51,144 bases of DNA from the NCBI GenBank assembly GCA_023255415.1, contig JALRIN010000003.1:1-51144 (forward strand), given 5' to 3'. A program made the translations under genes and the position numbers. Below the pieces are notes generated by a model. The model had not been told where the DNA came from. It ran no database searches and worked only from the letters and a program-made list of their open reading frames with translations. This stretch comes from Cypionkella sp. (GTDB lineage: Bacteria > Pseudomonadota > Alphaproteobacteria > Rhodobacterales > Rhodobacteraceae). Shown piece by piece: positions 32,377 to 40,477 of the stretch. Every line of letters begins with the position of its first letter. Positions within the stretch are counted from its first letter, which is position 1.

Positions 32377-32943
32377 ATGAAAAACATTTTTCTGATCGTC
32401 GCTCTGGCAGGCATCGTTGCTGTGCTGACCGCAAGCAGCCACGGCGCTGCGATGTTCAGCCTGCACAACACCAACTTTGTGGTGCTGATCTCGTTCCTGC
32501 TGTTCATCGGCGTGCTGCTTTACACCGGCGTGCCGGCGATGCTGGGCAATGCGCTTGACGCACGGGCGGCGCGGATCAAGGCTGATCTGGACGAAGCCAA
32601 GGCGCTGCGCGCTGAAGCCATGACGCTGCTGGGCTCTTACGAGGCCAAGCAGAAAGAAGTGCTGGAGCAATCGGCACGCATTATCGCTCAGGCAAAGGAA
32701 GAAGCGCAGCTTGCTGCCGCCAAAGCCAAGGATGATCTTGCACATTCTATCGCACGCCGTCTGGCTGCGGCAGAAGAGCAGATCGCAGCGGCCGAAGCTG
32801 GCGCTTTGCGTCAGGTGCGTGAAAGCGCCATCACGGTGGCAGTTGCTGCTGCGGCGGAGGTGCTGGCCAAGCAGGCAACTGCCGAAACTGCGACCGCGTC
32901 GATTGACCATGCGATTGCCGAAGTGAGCGCAAAGTTCCACTAA
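32377..32943 (+). CDS. atpF: F0F1 ATP synthase subunit b
   Basis: A 188-aa peripheral-stalk subunit with an N-terminal leader-like segment, a membrane helix ('FVVLISFLLFIGVLLYTGV', from about residue 32) and a long helical stalk. It dimerises with b'. It closes the F0 operon; the F1 genes (atpHAGDC) are not in the window, matching the split arrangement in Rhodobacterales. Confidence 0.93.
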   Translation: MKNIFLIVALAGIVAVLTASSHGAAMFSLHNTNFVVLISFLLFIGVLLYTGVPAMLGNALDARAARIKADLDEAKALRAEAMTLLGSYEAKQKEVLEQSARIIAQAKEEAQLAAAKAKDDLAHSIARRLAAAEEQIAAAEAGALRQVRESAITVAVAAAAEVLAKQATAETATASIDHAIAEVSAKFH

Positions 32944-32965
32944 CCGGCTGATACATCCTTTAAAC

Positions 32966-32994
32966 CGGCTCGGCAGCTTTGCCGGGCCGTTTTT
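32966..32994. terminator. Terminator after atpF
   Basis: Stem CGGCTCGGCA (32966-32975) with TGCCGGGCCG (32980-32989), one G-T pair, loop GCTT, then T residues. It reaches the stop of the convergent GntR gene and may serve both. Confidence 0.85.
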
Positions 32995-33760
32995 ATTTGC
33001 TGTGTTCGTGTTCCAGCCGCAGCTTGGCTATGGCCTCATTGCGCCCTGCTTTGGCCTGTTCGGCCATCGCAGTTTGGATGAAATCCATATGCGCCTCGAT
33101 TGCGGCGCGGGCGGCGGCAGGATCACGGGCCTGAACGGCATCATTGATCGCGCGGTGTTGGTCCAGCAGATGATCGCGCGTCAGGCGGTTTTTGAACATC
33201 ACCTGCCGATTGTAGAACACGCCGCTGCGCAGCAGGTCATACATCGACCGCATCATATGCAGCATCACCACATTATGGCTGGCCTCGATGATCGCCATGT
33301 GAAAGCTGGCGTCCAGTTCGGCCTCATCCGAAGGATCACGCTTTTGATGGGCGGCTTCCATCTTGGCGAAAACCGCGGCGATCACCTTTAGATCGGTCTC
33401 GGTGCCAAGCCGCGCGGCGCGTTCGGCGCTCAGCGCCTCCATATCGCGGCGGAAGGCGACGTAATCAATCACCGCCTCTTCGTGGCTGGAAAACAGACCA
33501 ATCAAAGCCGGCGAAAATGCCGACCCCAGCACGTCGGCGACAAAGATTCCGGCATTGGGGCGGCTGGTCAGCAGGCCGCGCTGTTGCAGATCGGACACCG
33601 CTTCGCGCAGCGAAGGCCGCGATACGCCCAGTCGATCCGACAATTCCCGTTCCGAGGGCAATCGCTCGCCGGGCTGCAAGATGCCGCGCAGGATCAGCAA
33701 TTCAATTTGCTGCACCACGGATTGCGATAGTTTTTCCGCCTCGATCTTTTGGAATGGCAT
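32993..33760 (-). CDS. FadR-type GntR regulator (PdhR/LldR-like)
   Basis: A 255-aa regulator with an N-terminal GntR winged helix ('LRGILQPGERLPSERELSDRLGVSRPSLREAVSDLQ', about residues 24-62) and a C-terminal FCD domain with the metal-binding Asp and His residues in 'DASFHMAIIEASHN', 'HRAIND' and 'AHMDF'. FCD regulators of this group respond to organic acids such as pyruvate or lactate; the ligand here is unknown. GGAGAAACCC upstream supports 33760 as the start rather than 33838. No operon partner is evident. Confidence 0.9.
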   Translation of the reverse strand: MPFQKIEAEKLSQSVVQQIELLILRGILQPGERLPSERELSDRLGVSRPSLREAVSDLQQRGLLTSRPNAGIFVADVLGSAFSPALIGLFSSHEEAVIDYVAFRRDMEALSAERAARLGTETDLKVIAAVFAKMEAAHQKRDPSDEAELDASFHMAIIEASHNVVMLHMMRSMYDLLRSGVFYNRQVMFKNRLTRDHLLDQHRAINDAVQARDPAAARAAIEAHMDFIQTAMAEQAKAGRNEAIAKLRLEHEHSK

Positions 33761-33863
33761 GGGTTTCTCCGAACTGGAGCAAACATATGACCAATTTGCG
33801 GCGCTCTCAATACAAAACGCGCAAGGCTGGGGCCCCACGCGTTTCTGCAGCTTTCAGGGCGGA

Positions 33864-34520
33864 TTAGGCCGAAGGACGGATGATGATTTCCACCCGACGG
33901 TTCGCCGCACGGCCCTCTGGTGTCAGGTTAGAGGCGACGGGTTGATCTTCGCCACGGCCATAGGCGGCGATACGGTTGCCTTGCACGCCAGCATCGCGCA
34001 GCACCTGCGCCACCGAGGTAGCGCGGCGTTGTGACAGGTCTTGGTTATAGGCGGCGGCACCCGAATTGTCGGTATGGCCGACGACTTCGATGGTGCTGTC
34101 GGGATAGCGGTTCAAAGACCCCGCCACCGCGCGCAGATCATAGGTCAAATCGGGGCGCAGAGTTGCGCTGTCGGTGGCAAACAGCACGTCTTGCGGCATG
34201 TTGACGACAAGATATTGGCCGTTGTTGGTGACCGAAATAGTAGAATTGCCGATCGAGGCGCGCAGATCGGCGGCCTGTTTGTCCAGCGTGCTGCCAATTG
34301 CGCCACCAAGCGCTGCGCCAATCACACCGCCGACAACGGCCTTGCCCAGTTTGTCATCGCCCGAGCGGGTGGCGCCGGCAAAGGCCCCCAACATGCCGCC
34401 GACAATTGCGCCGTTCTTGGTGCGTGCATTTGGATCATCAGGATAGGCGTTTGGGTCAACGCAAGCGGTCAGCCCCATCAGGGCAATGGTGGAAAGAAGA
34501 AGGGTTTTGTTCAGGATCAT
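33864..34520 (-). CDS. OmpA family lipoprotein with glycine-zipper domain
   Basis: A 218-aa outer-membrane lipoprotein. A lipoprotein signal ends in LTAC with Cys20. Residues about 35-80 form a glycine-rich zipper (GAIVGGMLGAFAGA...), and residues about 100-218 are an OmpA C-terminal peptidoglycan-binding domain ('FATDSATLRPDL', 'VGHTDNSGAAAYNQDLSQRR', 'NRRVEIII'). It likely tethers the outer membrane to peptidoglycan. It is transcribed alone, convergent with nothing close. Confidence 0.92.
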   Translation of the reverse strand: MILNKTLLLSTIALMGLTACVDPNAYPDDPNARTKNGAIVGGMLGAFAGATRSGDDKLGKAVVGGVIGAALGGAIGSTLDKQAADLRASIGNSTISVTNNGQYLVVNMPQDVLFATDSATLRPDLTYDLRAVAGSLNRYPDSTIEVVGHTDNSGAAAYNQDLSQRRATSVAQVLRDAGVQGNRIAAYGRGEDQPVASNLTPEGRAANRRVEIIIRPSA

Positions 34521-34638
34521 CTGCTGCCTCGAAATTCAACTGGACCTTTAAACGGCCTAAGCGTTTATAATAGCAGTGCGGCGTCAGCTCTGACAGTGGC
34601 GCACATGTCACGGCAGGTTTTCGCCCATCACTTATCCG

Positions 34639-35490
34639 CTACTCGGTGGCATCGGCGCGGGCGGCTTCATAAGCCAGCATGGCGCGCTTGACGGGCAGGC
34701 CCCAATGATAGCCGCCCAAAGCGCCGGATTTGCGCAGGGCGCGGTGGCAGGGGATCAGCAGGCTGATCGGATTGCGCCCCACCGCCGAGCCAACCGCCCG
34801 CACCGCCTTGGGGTGGCCAATATGGCGGGCGATTTCGGAATAGGTGGTGACATGGCCCGAAGGAATCGCCAGCAGCGCCTGCCAGACTTTAATCTGAAAC
34901 GGCGCGCCAATCAGCAGCAGCGGCGCAGGCGCATTGGCGCCACGTTGCAGGCCAAAGGCGGTCTGCACCCAAGGCGCAAGCTGGGCAGGATTTTCGCGAA
35001 ACTGCGCCAAAGGCCAGCGGTTTTGCAAATCGGCAAAGGCTGCGGCCTCGCCCATTTCGGCGGCAAATCCCAGACCACAGATGCCCTTTTCAGTGCCCAT
35101 CACAATCGCCGCACCGAAGGGGCTGTCAAACCAGCCCCAATCAATCACCAACCCCGCGCCACCGCGTGCGACATCGCCCGGCGTCATCGCCTCCCATGTC
35201 ATAAACAGATCATGCAGCCGGCTTGGGCCTGAAAGCCCGGTTTCCAGCGCGGTGTCCAGCAGGGTGAACTTGCGCGCCAAAAGATCGCGCGCATGGTCCA
35301 GCACCAGATATTGCTGATAGCGCTTGGGGGAAACCCCGACCCAAGCCGAAAACACCCGCTGAAAATGCGCCGCACTGATCCCCATGCGCGCGGCCAAAGC
35401 CTCGAGCGTCAAGGCTGGGCCTTCTGCCTCCAGCAGCCGCAGCGCGCGGGCGATCAGGGCGTAGTGATAAGATGGCGATTGGTCGGTCAT
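34639..35490 (-). CDS. Ada-like bifunctional protein: AraC HTH fused to methylated-DNA-cysteine methyltransferase
   Basis: A 283-aa fusion. Residues about 10-105 form an AraC-type helix-turn-helix region; residues about 115-200 resemble the N-terminal methyltransferase (Methyltransf_1N) fold; residues about 198-280 hold the suicide methyltransferase with PCHR, Cys248, and 'GGYHWGLPVKRAMLAYE'. Unlike E. coli Ada it has no N-terminal zinc-bound Cys domain, so it should repair O6-methylguanine but lacks the phosphotriester sensor. It is divergent from nth, with a perfect palindrome between them. Confidence 0.92.
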   Translation of the reverse strand: MTDQSPSYHYALIARALRLLEAEGPALTLEALAARMGISAAHFQRVFSAWVGVSPKRYQQYLVLDHARDLLARKFTLLDTALETGLSGPSRLHDLFMTWEAMTPGDVARGGAGLVIDWGWFDSPFGAAIVMGTEKGICGLGFAAEMGEAAAFADLQNRWPLAQFRENPAQLAPWVQTAFGLQRGANAPAPLLLIGAPFQIKVWQALLAIPSGHVTTYSEIARHIGHPKAVRAVGSAVGRNPISLLIPCHRALRKSGALGGYHWGLPVKRAMLAYEAARADATE

Positions 35491-35544
35491 CAGGTTCTCC
35501 TTGCCGCCAGATTAGGGCGGTTGTGGCCTGCACGCGACCCGAAA

Positions 35545-35568
35545 CTTGCGACAAATACTTGTCGCAAG
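35545..35568. promoter_or_regulatory. Perfect 10+10 bp palindrome between the ada-like gene and nth
   Basis: Arms CTTGCGACAA (35545-35554) and TTGTCGCAAG (35559-35568), separated by ATAC. It lies 26 bases before nth and 54 bases from the Ada-like start. The most likely role is an operator for a dimeric regulator of one or both genes. Confidence 0.6.
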
Positions 35569-35593
35569 CCCGCGATTGCGCCATATCCCTCTC

Positions 35594-36238
35594 ATGGTCA
35601 AACAACTCGATTATCACGCCTTGCAACGCATCTTTTCGCGCTTTCGCGAGGCCGAGGCCGAACCAAAAGGCGAATTGCACCACAGCAATGCCTTTACGCT
35701 GGTGGTCGCCGTGGCGCTTTCGGCGCAGTCCACCGATATTGGCGTCAACAAAGCCACCAAGCGACTGTTCGAGCTGGCAGATACGCCGGAAAAGATGCTG
35801 GCCTTGGGCGAAGAGGCGGTGATCGAGCATATCAAGACCATCGGGCTTTACCGTAACAAGGCCAAGAACGTCATCAAACTCAGCCGGATTCTGGTTGAAA
35901 GCTATGGTGGGCAGGTGCCTTCCAGCCGTGCCGCGCTGCAATCTTTACCCGGTGTGGGGCGCAAGACCGCGAATGTGGTGCTGAACATGTGGTTTGGCCA
36001 GCCTTCGCAAGCGGTCGATACCCACATCCTGCGGCTGGGCAACCGATCAGGCATTGCCGTGGGCCGTGACGAGACCGCGGTCGAGCGGGCGATTGAAGAC
36101 AACGTGCCCGCTGAATACCAATTACACGCCCATCACTGGCTTATTTTGCACGGGCGGTATATCTGCACGGCGCGCAAACCAAAGTGTGCGATTTGTCCGA
36201 TCCGTGACGATTGCCTGTATGAGGAAAAAACCGAATGA
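35594..36238 (+). CDS. nth: Endonuclease III
   Basis: A 214-aa base-excision repair glycosylase/AP lyase for oxidised pyrimidines. The helix-hairpin-helix 'LPGVGRKTANVVL' with catalytic Lys124, catalytic Asp142 in VDTHILRL, and the 4Fe-4S cluster cysteines C191, C198, C201 and C207 are all present. The open frame continues upstream to a TTG at 35546, inside the palindrome, but the ATG at 35594 gives the normal length. Its stop overlaps the next gene's ATG (36235-36238). Confidence 0.97.
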   Translation: MVKQLDYHALQRIFSRFREAEAEPKGELHHSNAFTLVVAVALSAQSTDIGVNKATKRLFELADTPEKMLALGEEAVIEHIKTIGLYRNKAKNVIKLSRILVESYGGQVPSSRAALQSLPGVGRKTANVVLNMWFGQPSQAVDTHILRLGNRSGIAVGRDETAVERAIEDNVPAEYQLHAHHWLILHGRYICTARKPKCAICPIRDDCLYEEKTE

Positions 36239-37227
36239 AACAGTTTCAGGTTGTCGGAATCGGCAATGCAATGGTGGATGTTCTGGCTCATGCCGACGAG
36301 GCCTTTTTGGCCGCCAATGGCATTGGCAAGGGCATCATGCAGCTGATCGACATGCCGCGCGCGGTTGATCTTTATGCCCGCATCGGGCCTGCCAAGGAAA
36401 TCTCGGGCGGGTCGGCCGCCAATACCATCGCAGGCATCGCACATCTTGGCGGGCGTACCGCCTATGTCGGCAAGGTCAAGGACGATCAGCTGGGCGCGAT
36501 CTTTGCTCATGATCTGCGCGCGCAGGGCGCTGTCTATGAAACCAGCCTTGCCGCCAAAGCCACCGAGCAAGAAACCGGCCGCTGCATTATCATCGTGACG
36601 CCGGATGGCGAACGCTCGATGAACACCTATCTGGGCTGGTCAGAATTTCTGACCCCCGCCGATATTGATGACGCGCAAATGGCACAGGCGGAATGGATTT
36701 ATCTGGAAGGCTACCGCTTTGACGGTCCCGACAGCCATCAGGCCTTTGAAAAGGCGATTGCGGCCTGCAAGGGGGCGGGCGGGCGCGTGTCGATCACGCT
36801 GTCGGATGCTTTTTGCATCTCGCGTCACCGCGATGCCTTTCACAAGATGATTGTGGCCGATGTCGATCTGCTGTTTGCCAATCGCGCCGAATTGCTGGCG
36901 ATGTATCAGACCGAAGATTTCGCCACAGCCCTGCGCTTGGCTGCGGCAGAGGTGGCGATTGTCGCTTGCACCGACGGTGCCGATGGCGCGCATATCTTGT
37001 CGCAGGGGCAGCATTGGCATCTGCCAGCGGTGCCAACGCAGATCGTTGATGCAACAGGCGCGGGGGATCTGTTTGCGGGCGCATTCCTTTGGGGCATCAC
37101 CAACGGCTATGATCTGCAAACTGCGGGCAAGATGGGAAATCTGGCGGCTTCGGAAATCATCAGCCATATCGGCGCGCGTCCCGAAGCTGATTTGCGCCGC
37201 CTTTTCGCCGAGGCTGGCCTGATATAA
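36235..37227 (+). CDS. PfkB family carbohydrate/adenosine kinase
   Basis: A 330-aa ribokinase-fold kinase. The N-terminal 'GIGNAMVDVLAH' and the 'SGGSAANTIAGIAHLGG' glycine region, and the C-terminal signature DATGAGDLFAGAFLWG with the catalytic Asp, are clear. The layout is closest to adenosine-kinase-like members that are common in alphaproteobacteria; the substrate is inferred only. It is translationally coupled to nth by an ATGA overlap, which is positional and implies no known repair function. Confidence 0.88.
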   Translation: MKQFQVVGIGNAMVDVLAHADEAFLAANGIGKGIMQLIDMPRAVDLYARIGPAKEISGGSAANTIAGIAHLGGRTAYVGKVKDDQLGAIFAHDLRAQGAVYETSLAAKATEQETGRCIIIVTPDGERSMNTYLGWSEFLTPADIDDAQMAQAEWIYLEGYRFDGPDSHQAFEKAIAACKGAGGRVSITLSDAFCISRHRDAFHKMIVADVDLLFANRAELLAMYQTEDFATALRLAAAEVAIVACTDGADGAHILSQGQHWHLPAVPTQIVDATGAGDLFAGAFLWGITNGYDLQTAGKMGNLAASEIISHIGARPEADLRRLFAEAGLI

Positions 37228-37314
37228 GCAAGCCGCCCTGCCTTCGTGCATGGCCGCTTGCGGCGGGCTTGGCTTTAGGGCAAGGCTTATTGCAACCAGA
37301 AAGAGGCTTTCGAC

Positions 37315-37479
37315 ATGGACTATTCCAAATCCGGCAACGCGCGTCCTGACAAAAACACCCCGAAAAACAAACCCGGCCGTGGGCTTGGTGCTGAAAAAAG
37401 CCCGACCGGCGGGCGTCCCAGCAAAGAAGAGCTGGTAGCAAAGCTGAAAGCGATCGCCGAGGCGAAAAAGCAAGGCTGA
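37315..37479 (+). CDS. Small basic hypothetical protein (54 aa)
   Basis: A 54-aa frame starting at 37315 with AGAGG upstream and ending TGA at 37477-37479. Sequence is hydrophilic, with 'GNARPDKNTPKNKPG' in the disordered first half and a short charged helix 'KEELVAKLKAIAEAKKQ' at the end. Its lysine/arginine-rich composition suggests binding to nucleic acid or another acidic partner (inference). I recall similar small proteins in Rhodobacteraceae but know no function. It is followed at once by two hairpins. Confidence 0.75.
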   Translation: MDYSKSGNARPDKNTPKNKPGRGLGAEKSPTGGRPSKEELVAKLKAIAEAKKQG

Positions 37480-37488
37480 TCGAGATCA

Positions 37489-37511
37489 AGGCGCGCAGAT
37501 CCTGCGCGCCT
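37489..37511. other. 9-bp hairpin without T run
   Basis: Arms AGGCGCGCA (37489-37497) and TGCGCGCCT (37503-37511), loop GATCC. It may end or stabilise the transcript of the 54-aa gene; no T run follows on the plus strand. It abuts the start-codon hairpin of the next gene. Confidence 0.6.
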
Positions 37512-37545
37512 ATCATCGGGGTCGAACAGGAGATCCCCGATGATA
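37511..37545 (+). promoter_or_regulatory. Hairpin pairing the start codon of the DUF3775 gene
   Basis: Arms TATCATCGGGG (37511-37521) and CCCCGATGATA (37535-37545) are a perfect 11-bp stem; the ATG start (37540-37542) is inside the 3' arm and pairs with CAT in the 5' arm. The Shine-Dalgarno-like CAGGAG (37527-37532) lies in the 13-base loop. The layout would block initiation until melted or bypassed. Confidence 0.65.
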
Positions 37546-37938
37546 GAGCTGCCTTTCGACACCGCCGAGATTGACGCGTTGGTTCTGCGTTTCAAATCCG
37601 TCATGGCCCGCGAAGGTCTTGATATCCCTGATCTGGGCGGCAATGCCTCGGATGACGAGATCACCGAGATGCTGCAGGAAACCGCAGGCGATTTAAGCCG
37701 CGACGAGATTACCCAAGAAATCGAGACGATGAATGACGATCAGCAAGACGCGCTGGTTGCCTTGTTCTGGATCGGGCGCGGCGATGCCGCGCCTGAAAGC
37801 TGGGCCGAGACCTGCCGTCTGGCCCGCGCCCGCCATGTTGGTCGGGTCAGCCGCTATTTGCTGTCGAAACCGCTGGTGGCGACCTATCTTGCCGATGGGC
37901 TAGAGGCGATGCAGACCTCGGGCCTGCTTGATCCGTAA
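37540..37938 (+). CDS. DUF3775 domain protein
   Basis: A 132-aa acidic, mostly helical protein of unknown function. The 'MIELPFDTAEIDALVLRFKS' start and the 'DQQDALVALFWIGRGD' and 'YLLSKPLVATYLADGLEAM' blocks match the DUF3775 family as I remember it, common in Rhodobacteraceae. It is preceded by the start-codon hairpin described separately and followed by the convergent RNase T2 gene, three bases away. Confidence 0.8.
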   Translation: MIELPFDTAEIDALVLRFKSVMAREGLDIPDLGGNASDDEITEMLQETAGDLSRDEITQEIETMNDDQQDALVALFWIGRGDAAPESWAETCRLARARHVGRVSRYLLSKPLVATYLADGLEAMQTSGLLDP

Positions 37939-37941
37939 CGC

Positions 37942-38580
37942 CTAGCGCACCGCGTCCAGTTCCGCATCTTGCAGCGTGCAATCGCGAATGGTGTCGCGGC
38001 CACAGCGGCGCGGGGTCAGGTCTTTGGTCAGGCAAATCCGCAGCTCTTGGATCATGCCCGCTTTGCAGGTGACGGTGATTTGATCGCGGCTCAGCTGCGG
38101 GTTGCGTTCCAGAAACGCGCCTTCGATCACAGCGGCGGGCACCTTCAGGTCTTTGTTTATCTTGGCAAAAAGCGGAGGGATCGTCACCGAGCGGTAAGCT
38201 TTGCGCATCACCGCGTAATAGCCTTCGGCCGAAAGCCCCGAACAGCGGCCATGTTTTTTCCATTCATAAAACGCAAGCCCCGATCCGCCCATGATGTCGG
38301 CCATTTGCGCCGTGGCGCTGCGGGCGGGGTCTGTGGCGGTCGTGCGGCAATAGGCCGGGAACCCTGCCTCATATTGCGGCCAAAGCCCGTGCAGCGTCCA
38401 GGTCAGCCCGCGCCCCGCGTCACATTGCGGATCGCGGCGCGCATCGCCTTCCAGCGCGCACCAATTTGCCGACCAACCCAGCGACATCACATAATAATCG
38501 AAGTCGCCCGCCTTTTCACCATCGGCACGCGCCGCACTGCACAGGCAAACCACTGCCAAGAACCCTAAAATAAGACGCAT
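37942..38580 (-). CDS. Ribonuclease T2 family protein
   Basis: A 212-aa exported ribonuclease. A signal peptide (about residues 1-18, ending AARA) is followed by the two catalytic blocks: CAS1 WTLHGLWP with His64, and CAS2 'FYEWKKHGRC' with Glu106, Lys109 and His110. The first histidine of the usual CAS2 motif (HEW) is a tyrosine here (Tyr105). Cysteines for disulfides are present. It would act in the periplasm or outside the cell on RNA. The ATG at 38580 has GGAAAG upstream; the longer frame is not used. Confidence 0.9.
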   Translation of the reverse strand: MRLILGFLAVVCLCSAARADGEKAGDFDYYVMSLGWSANWCALEGDARRDPQCDAGRGLTWTLHGLWPQYEAGFPAYCRTTATDPARSATAQMADIMGGSGLAFYEWKKHGRCSGLSAEGYYAVMRKAYRSVTIPPLFAKINKDLKVPAAVIEGAFLERNPQLSRDQITVTCKAGMIQELRICLTKDLTPRRCGRDTIRDCTLQDAELDAVR

Positions 38581-38732
38581 TTCCACTTTCCCTTTGGCTT
38601 GAAGCACACTATATCGACAGATGAATTCCCTGAAAACGTGGAAGTCGCGGCCCCCGGGTCGCAGCCGTTTTCCCGGCTCGGGGAAGATTTGCGAATTGGC
38701 CCCACGTGGGCAGAAACCGAAAGGACATTGCG

Positions 38733-39476
38733 ATGTCGAAACCTTTGATGGCGAAAGCAACCGCTGTTTGGCTGGTCGATAACACCACGCTGACCTTCCG
38801 TCAGGTCGCTGAATTCTGCGGCATGCACGAGCTTGAAGTTCAGGGCATTGCCGACGGCGATGTGGCAACAGGGGTCAAAGGCTTTGATCCGGTTAGCAAC
38901 AACCAATTGGACGCAGGCGAAATCGAGAAGGGTCAGAAAGATCCGCTCTACAAGCTGAAGCTTAAGTTTAACGCAAGTGCGGTTGGCGAAGAAAAGCGTC
39001 GCGGTCCGCGCTATACGCCCTTGTCCAAGCGTCAGGACCGTCCGGCCTCGATCCTGTGGTTGGTGAAATTCCACCCAGAGCTGTCGGACGGCGCGGTTGG
39101 CAAATTGGTCGGCACCACCAAGCCCACCATCCAAGCGATCCGCGAGCGGACGCATTGGAATATCAACAACATCACCCCGATTGATCCGGTGGCTTTGGGC
39201 CTGTGCAAGCAGTCTGAACTGGATGCGGCGGTTCAGGCCGCTGCGCGCAAAAAGGCCGCCGAAGGTTCTGTGATGACCGATGACGAGCGGCGCAAGCTGG
39301 TCTCGACCGAGCAATCGCTGGGCATGGAAACCGAGGGCAAGATGGCCTCTGGTCTTGAACAATTCACCCGCCGCGATGAAGAAGAAAAGCCTGCCGATTT
39401 CTCGAACGCGGACAGCTTCTTTAACCTGCCCGACGTTGATGATGAAGACGACGAAGAGGATAACTTGGTGCGCTAA
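38733..39476 (+). CDS. DUF1013/TrcR family cell-cycle regulator
   Basis: A 247-aa protein of the DUF1013 family, for which I recall the annotation cell cycle transcriptional regulator TrcR. 'MAKATAVWLVDNTTLTFRQVAEFCGMHELEVQGIADG' (its start), 'RRGPRYTPLSKRQDRPASILWLVK' and 'VGTTKPTIQAIRERTHWN' are distinctive; the first two sections contain helix-turn-helix-like stretches. The C-terminus is very acidic. AAAGGAC precedes the ATG at 38733. The specific role is by family name only. Confidence 0.85.
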   Translation: MSKPLMAKATAVWLVDNTTLTFRQVAEFCGMHELEVQGIADGDVATGVKGFDPVSNNQLDAGEIEKGQKDPLYKLKLKFNASAVGEEKRRGPRYTPLSKRQDRPASILWLVKFHPELSDGAVGKLVGTTKPTIQAIRERTHWNINNITPIDPVALGLCKQSELDAAVQAAARKKAAEGSVMTDDERRKLVSTEQSLGMETEGKMASGLEQFTRRDEEEKPADFSNADSFFNLPDVDDEDDEEDNLVR

Positions 39477-39501
39477 GCGCGAGCTTGGGGACTGAAATCT
39501 G

Positions 39502-39533
39502 AAAGAGGCGGTCGATAAATCGACCGCCTCTTT
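39502..39533. terminator. Bidirectional terminator between TrcR and the universal stress gene
   Basis: A perfect 14-bp stem, AAAGAGGCGGTCGA (39502-39515) with TCGACCGCCTCTTT (39520-39533), loop TAAA. Its ends serve as A and T runs in both directions. Confidence 0.93.
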
Positions 39534-39536
39534 GCG

Positions 39537-40385
39537 TTAGTGGGCCATTAAAACCGGAATTTCGGCTTTTTCCAGCATATTACGCGTTGTGCCGCCCAAA
39601 ATGGCCTCGCGCAGGCGCGAATGACCATAGGCCCCCATCACCAGCATATCGGCATTGATCTCGCGGGCATGGCGGGCCAGCACATCCGAGACACGGGTCT
39701 GGGTGCGGGCCAAAACCGCAACCTCGGCTTTGACGCCGTGACGCACCAGCATCTGACAGAGCGCGCCACCCGGGTCAGAGCGGTCAGAGCCGGTGATCGG
39801 CGGGTCGATCACGGTGATGCTGACCGTTTCGGCCTGTTTCAAAAGCGGCAGCGCGCGGCGCACCGCGACCATCGCCTCGGCACTTTGGTTCCATGCCAGA
39901 ACGATCCGCTTTGGCAGGGTGTTTTCGCCCAAGCCGCTGGCTGGCAGCACCAAAACCGGCGCATGGGCGTCAAACAGCGCGGCCTCGACCACCGCTTCGG
40001 CTTCGGGGCCAAGGCCCGTGCCATAGGGGCAGGGCAAAACCACCAGATCGGCAAATCGCGCACGGTTGCCAACCAATTCCGGGGTTAGCCCAATCTGGGC
40101 CACCATGGTTTCAAGGCTATAGCGCAGATCCGGGCTTTCCTCTTTCAGCGCCACGCGAGCGGCGTCGTCGATCCGGCGTGCCTCCAGATCGGCTTGCTCT
40201 AGGCCAGCTTCCAGCAACATAGCGCCGGTGCCCAAATAGGAATAGCCTAGCTGCGTGCGATCCACGGCAAGCGCCAAAATCTCAAGATGGGCATCAAGCT
40301 GGCGCGCCAAACGGGCGGCGGACCGGATTGCCAACTCGGCTTCGGAGGGGTTTGTCAGAACCGTCAGAATGGTTTTATAGGTCAT
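39537..40385 (-). CDS. Tandem universal stress protein
   Basis: A 282-aa protein of two UspA domains (about residues 1-140 and 155-282). The C-terminal domain has the ATP-binding GAYGHSRLREAILGGTTRN pattern (G-2x-G-9x-G-S/T type), while the N-terminal copy is less conserved. It is cytosolic and may sense ATP. It is divergent from ccoN, and the intergenic region holds two FNR sites, so low-oxygen induction is likely. Confidence 0.92.
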   Translation of the reverse strand: MTYKTILTVLTNPSEAELAIRSAARLARQLDAHLEILALAVDRTQLGYSYLGTGAMLLEAGLEQADLEARRIDDAARVALKEESPDLRYSLETMVAQIGLTPELVGNRARFADLVVLPCPYGTGLGPEAEAVVEAALFDAHAPVLVLPASGLGENTLPKRIVLAWNQSAEAMVAVRRALPLLKQAETVSITVIDPPITGSDRSDPGGALCQMLVRHGVKAEVAVLARTQTRVSDVLARHAREINADMLVMGAYGHSRLREAILGGTTRNMLEKAEIPVLMAH

Positions 40386-40445
40386 GCGAGGATGCTCCTT
40401 TCAAAGGGGACTGCGTCAGCATGTCACCTACGTGGGGCATTGGCC

Positions 40446-40459
40446 TTGATGTCGATCAA
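40446..40459. promoter_or_regulatory. FNR/FnrL site 1 (TTGAT-GTCG-ATCAA)
   Basis: A perfect match to TTGAT-N4-ATCAA in the ccoN/universal stress intergenic region, centre 40452.5, 134-147 bases upstream of ccoN. Confidence 0.85.
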
Positions 40460-40477
40460 CCTTAGCTACACACAAAG

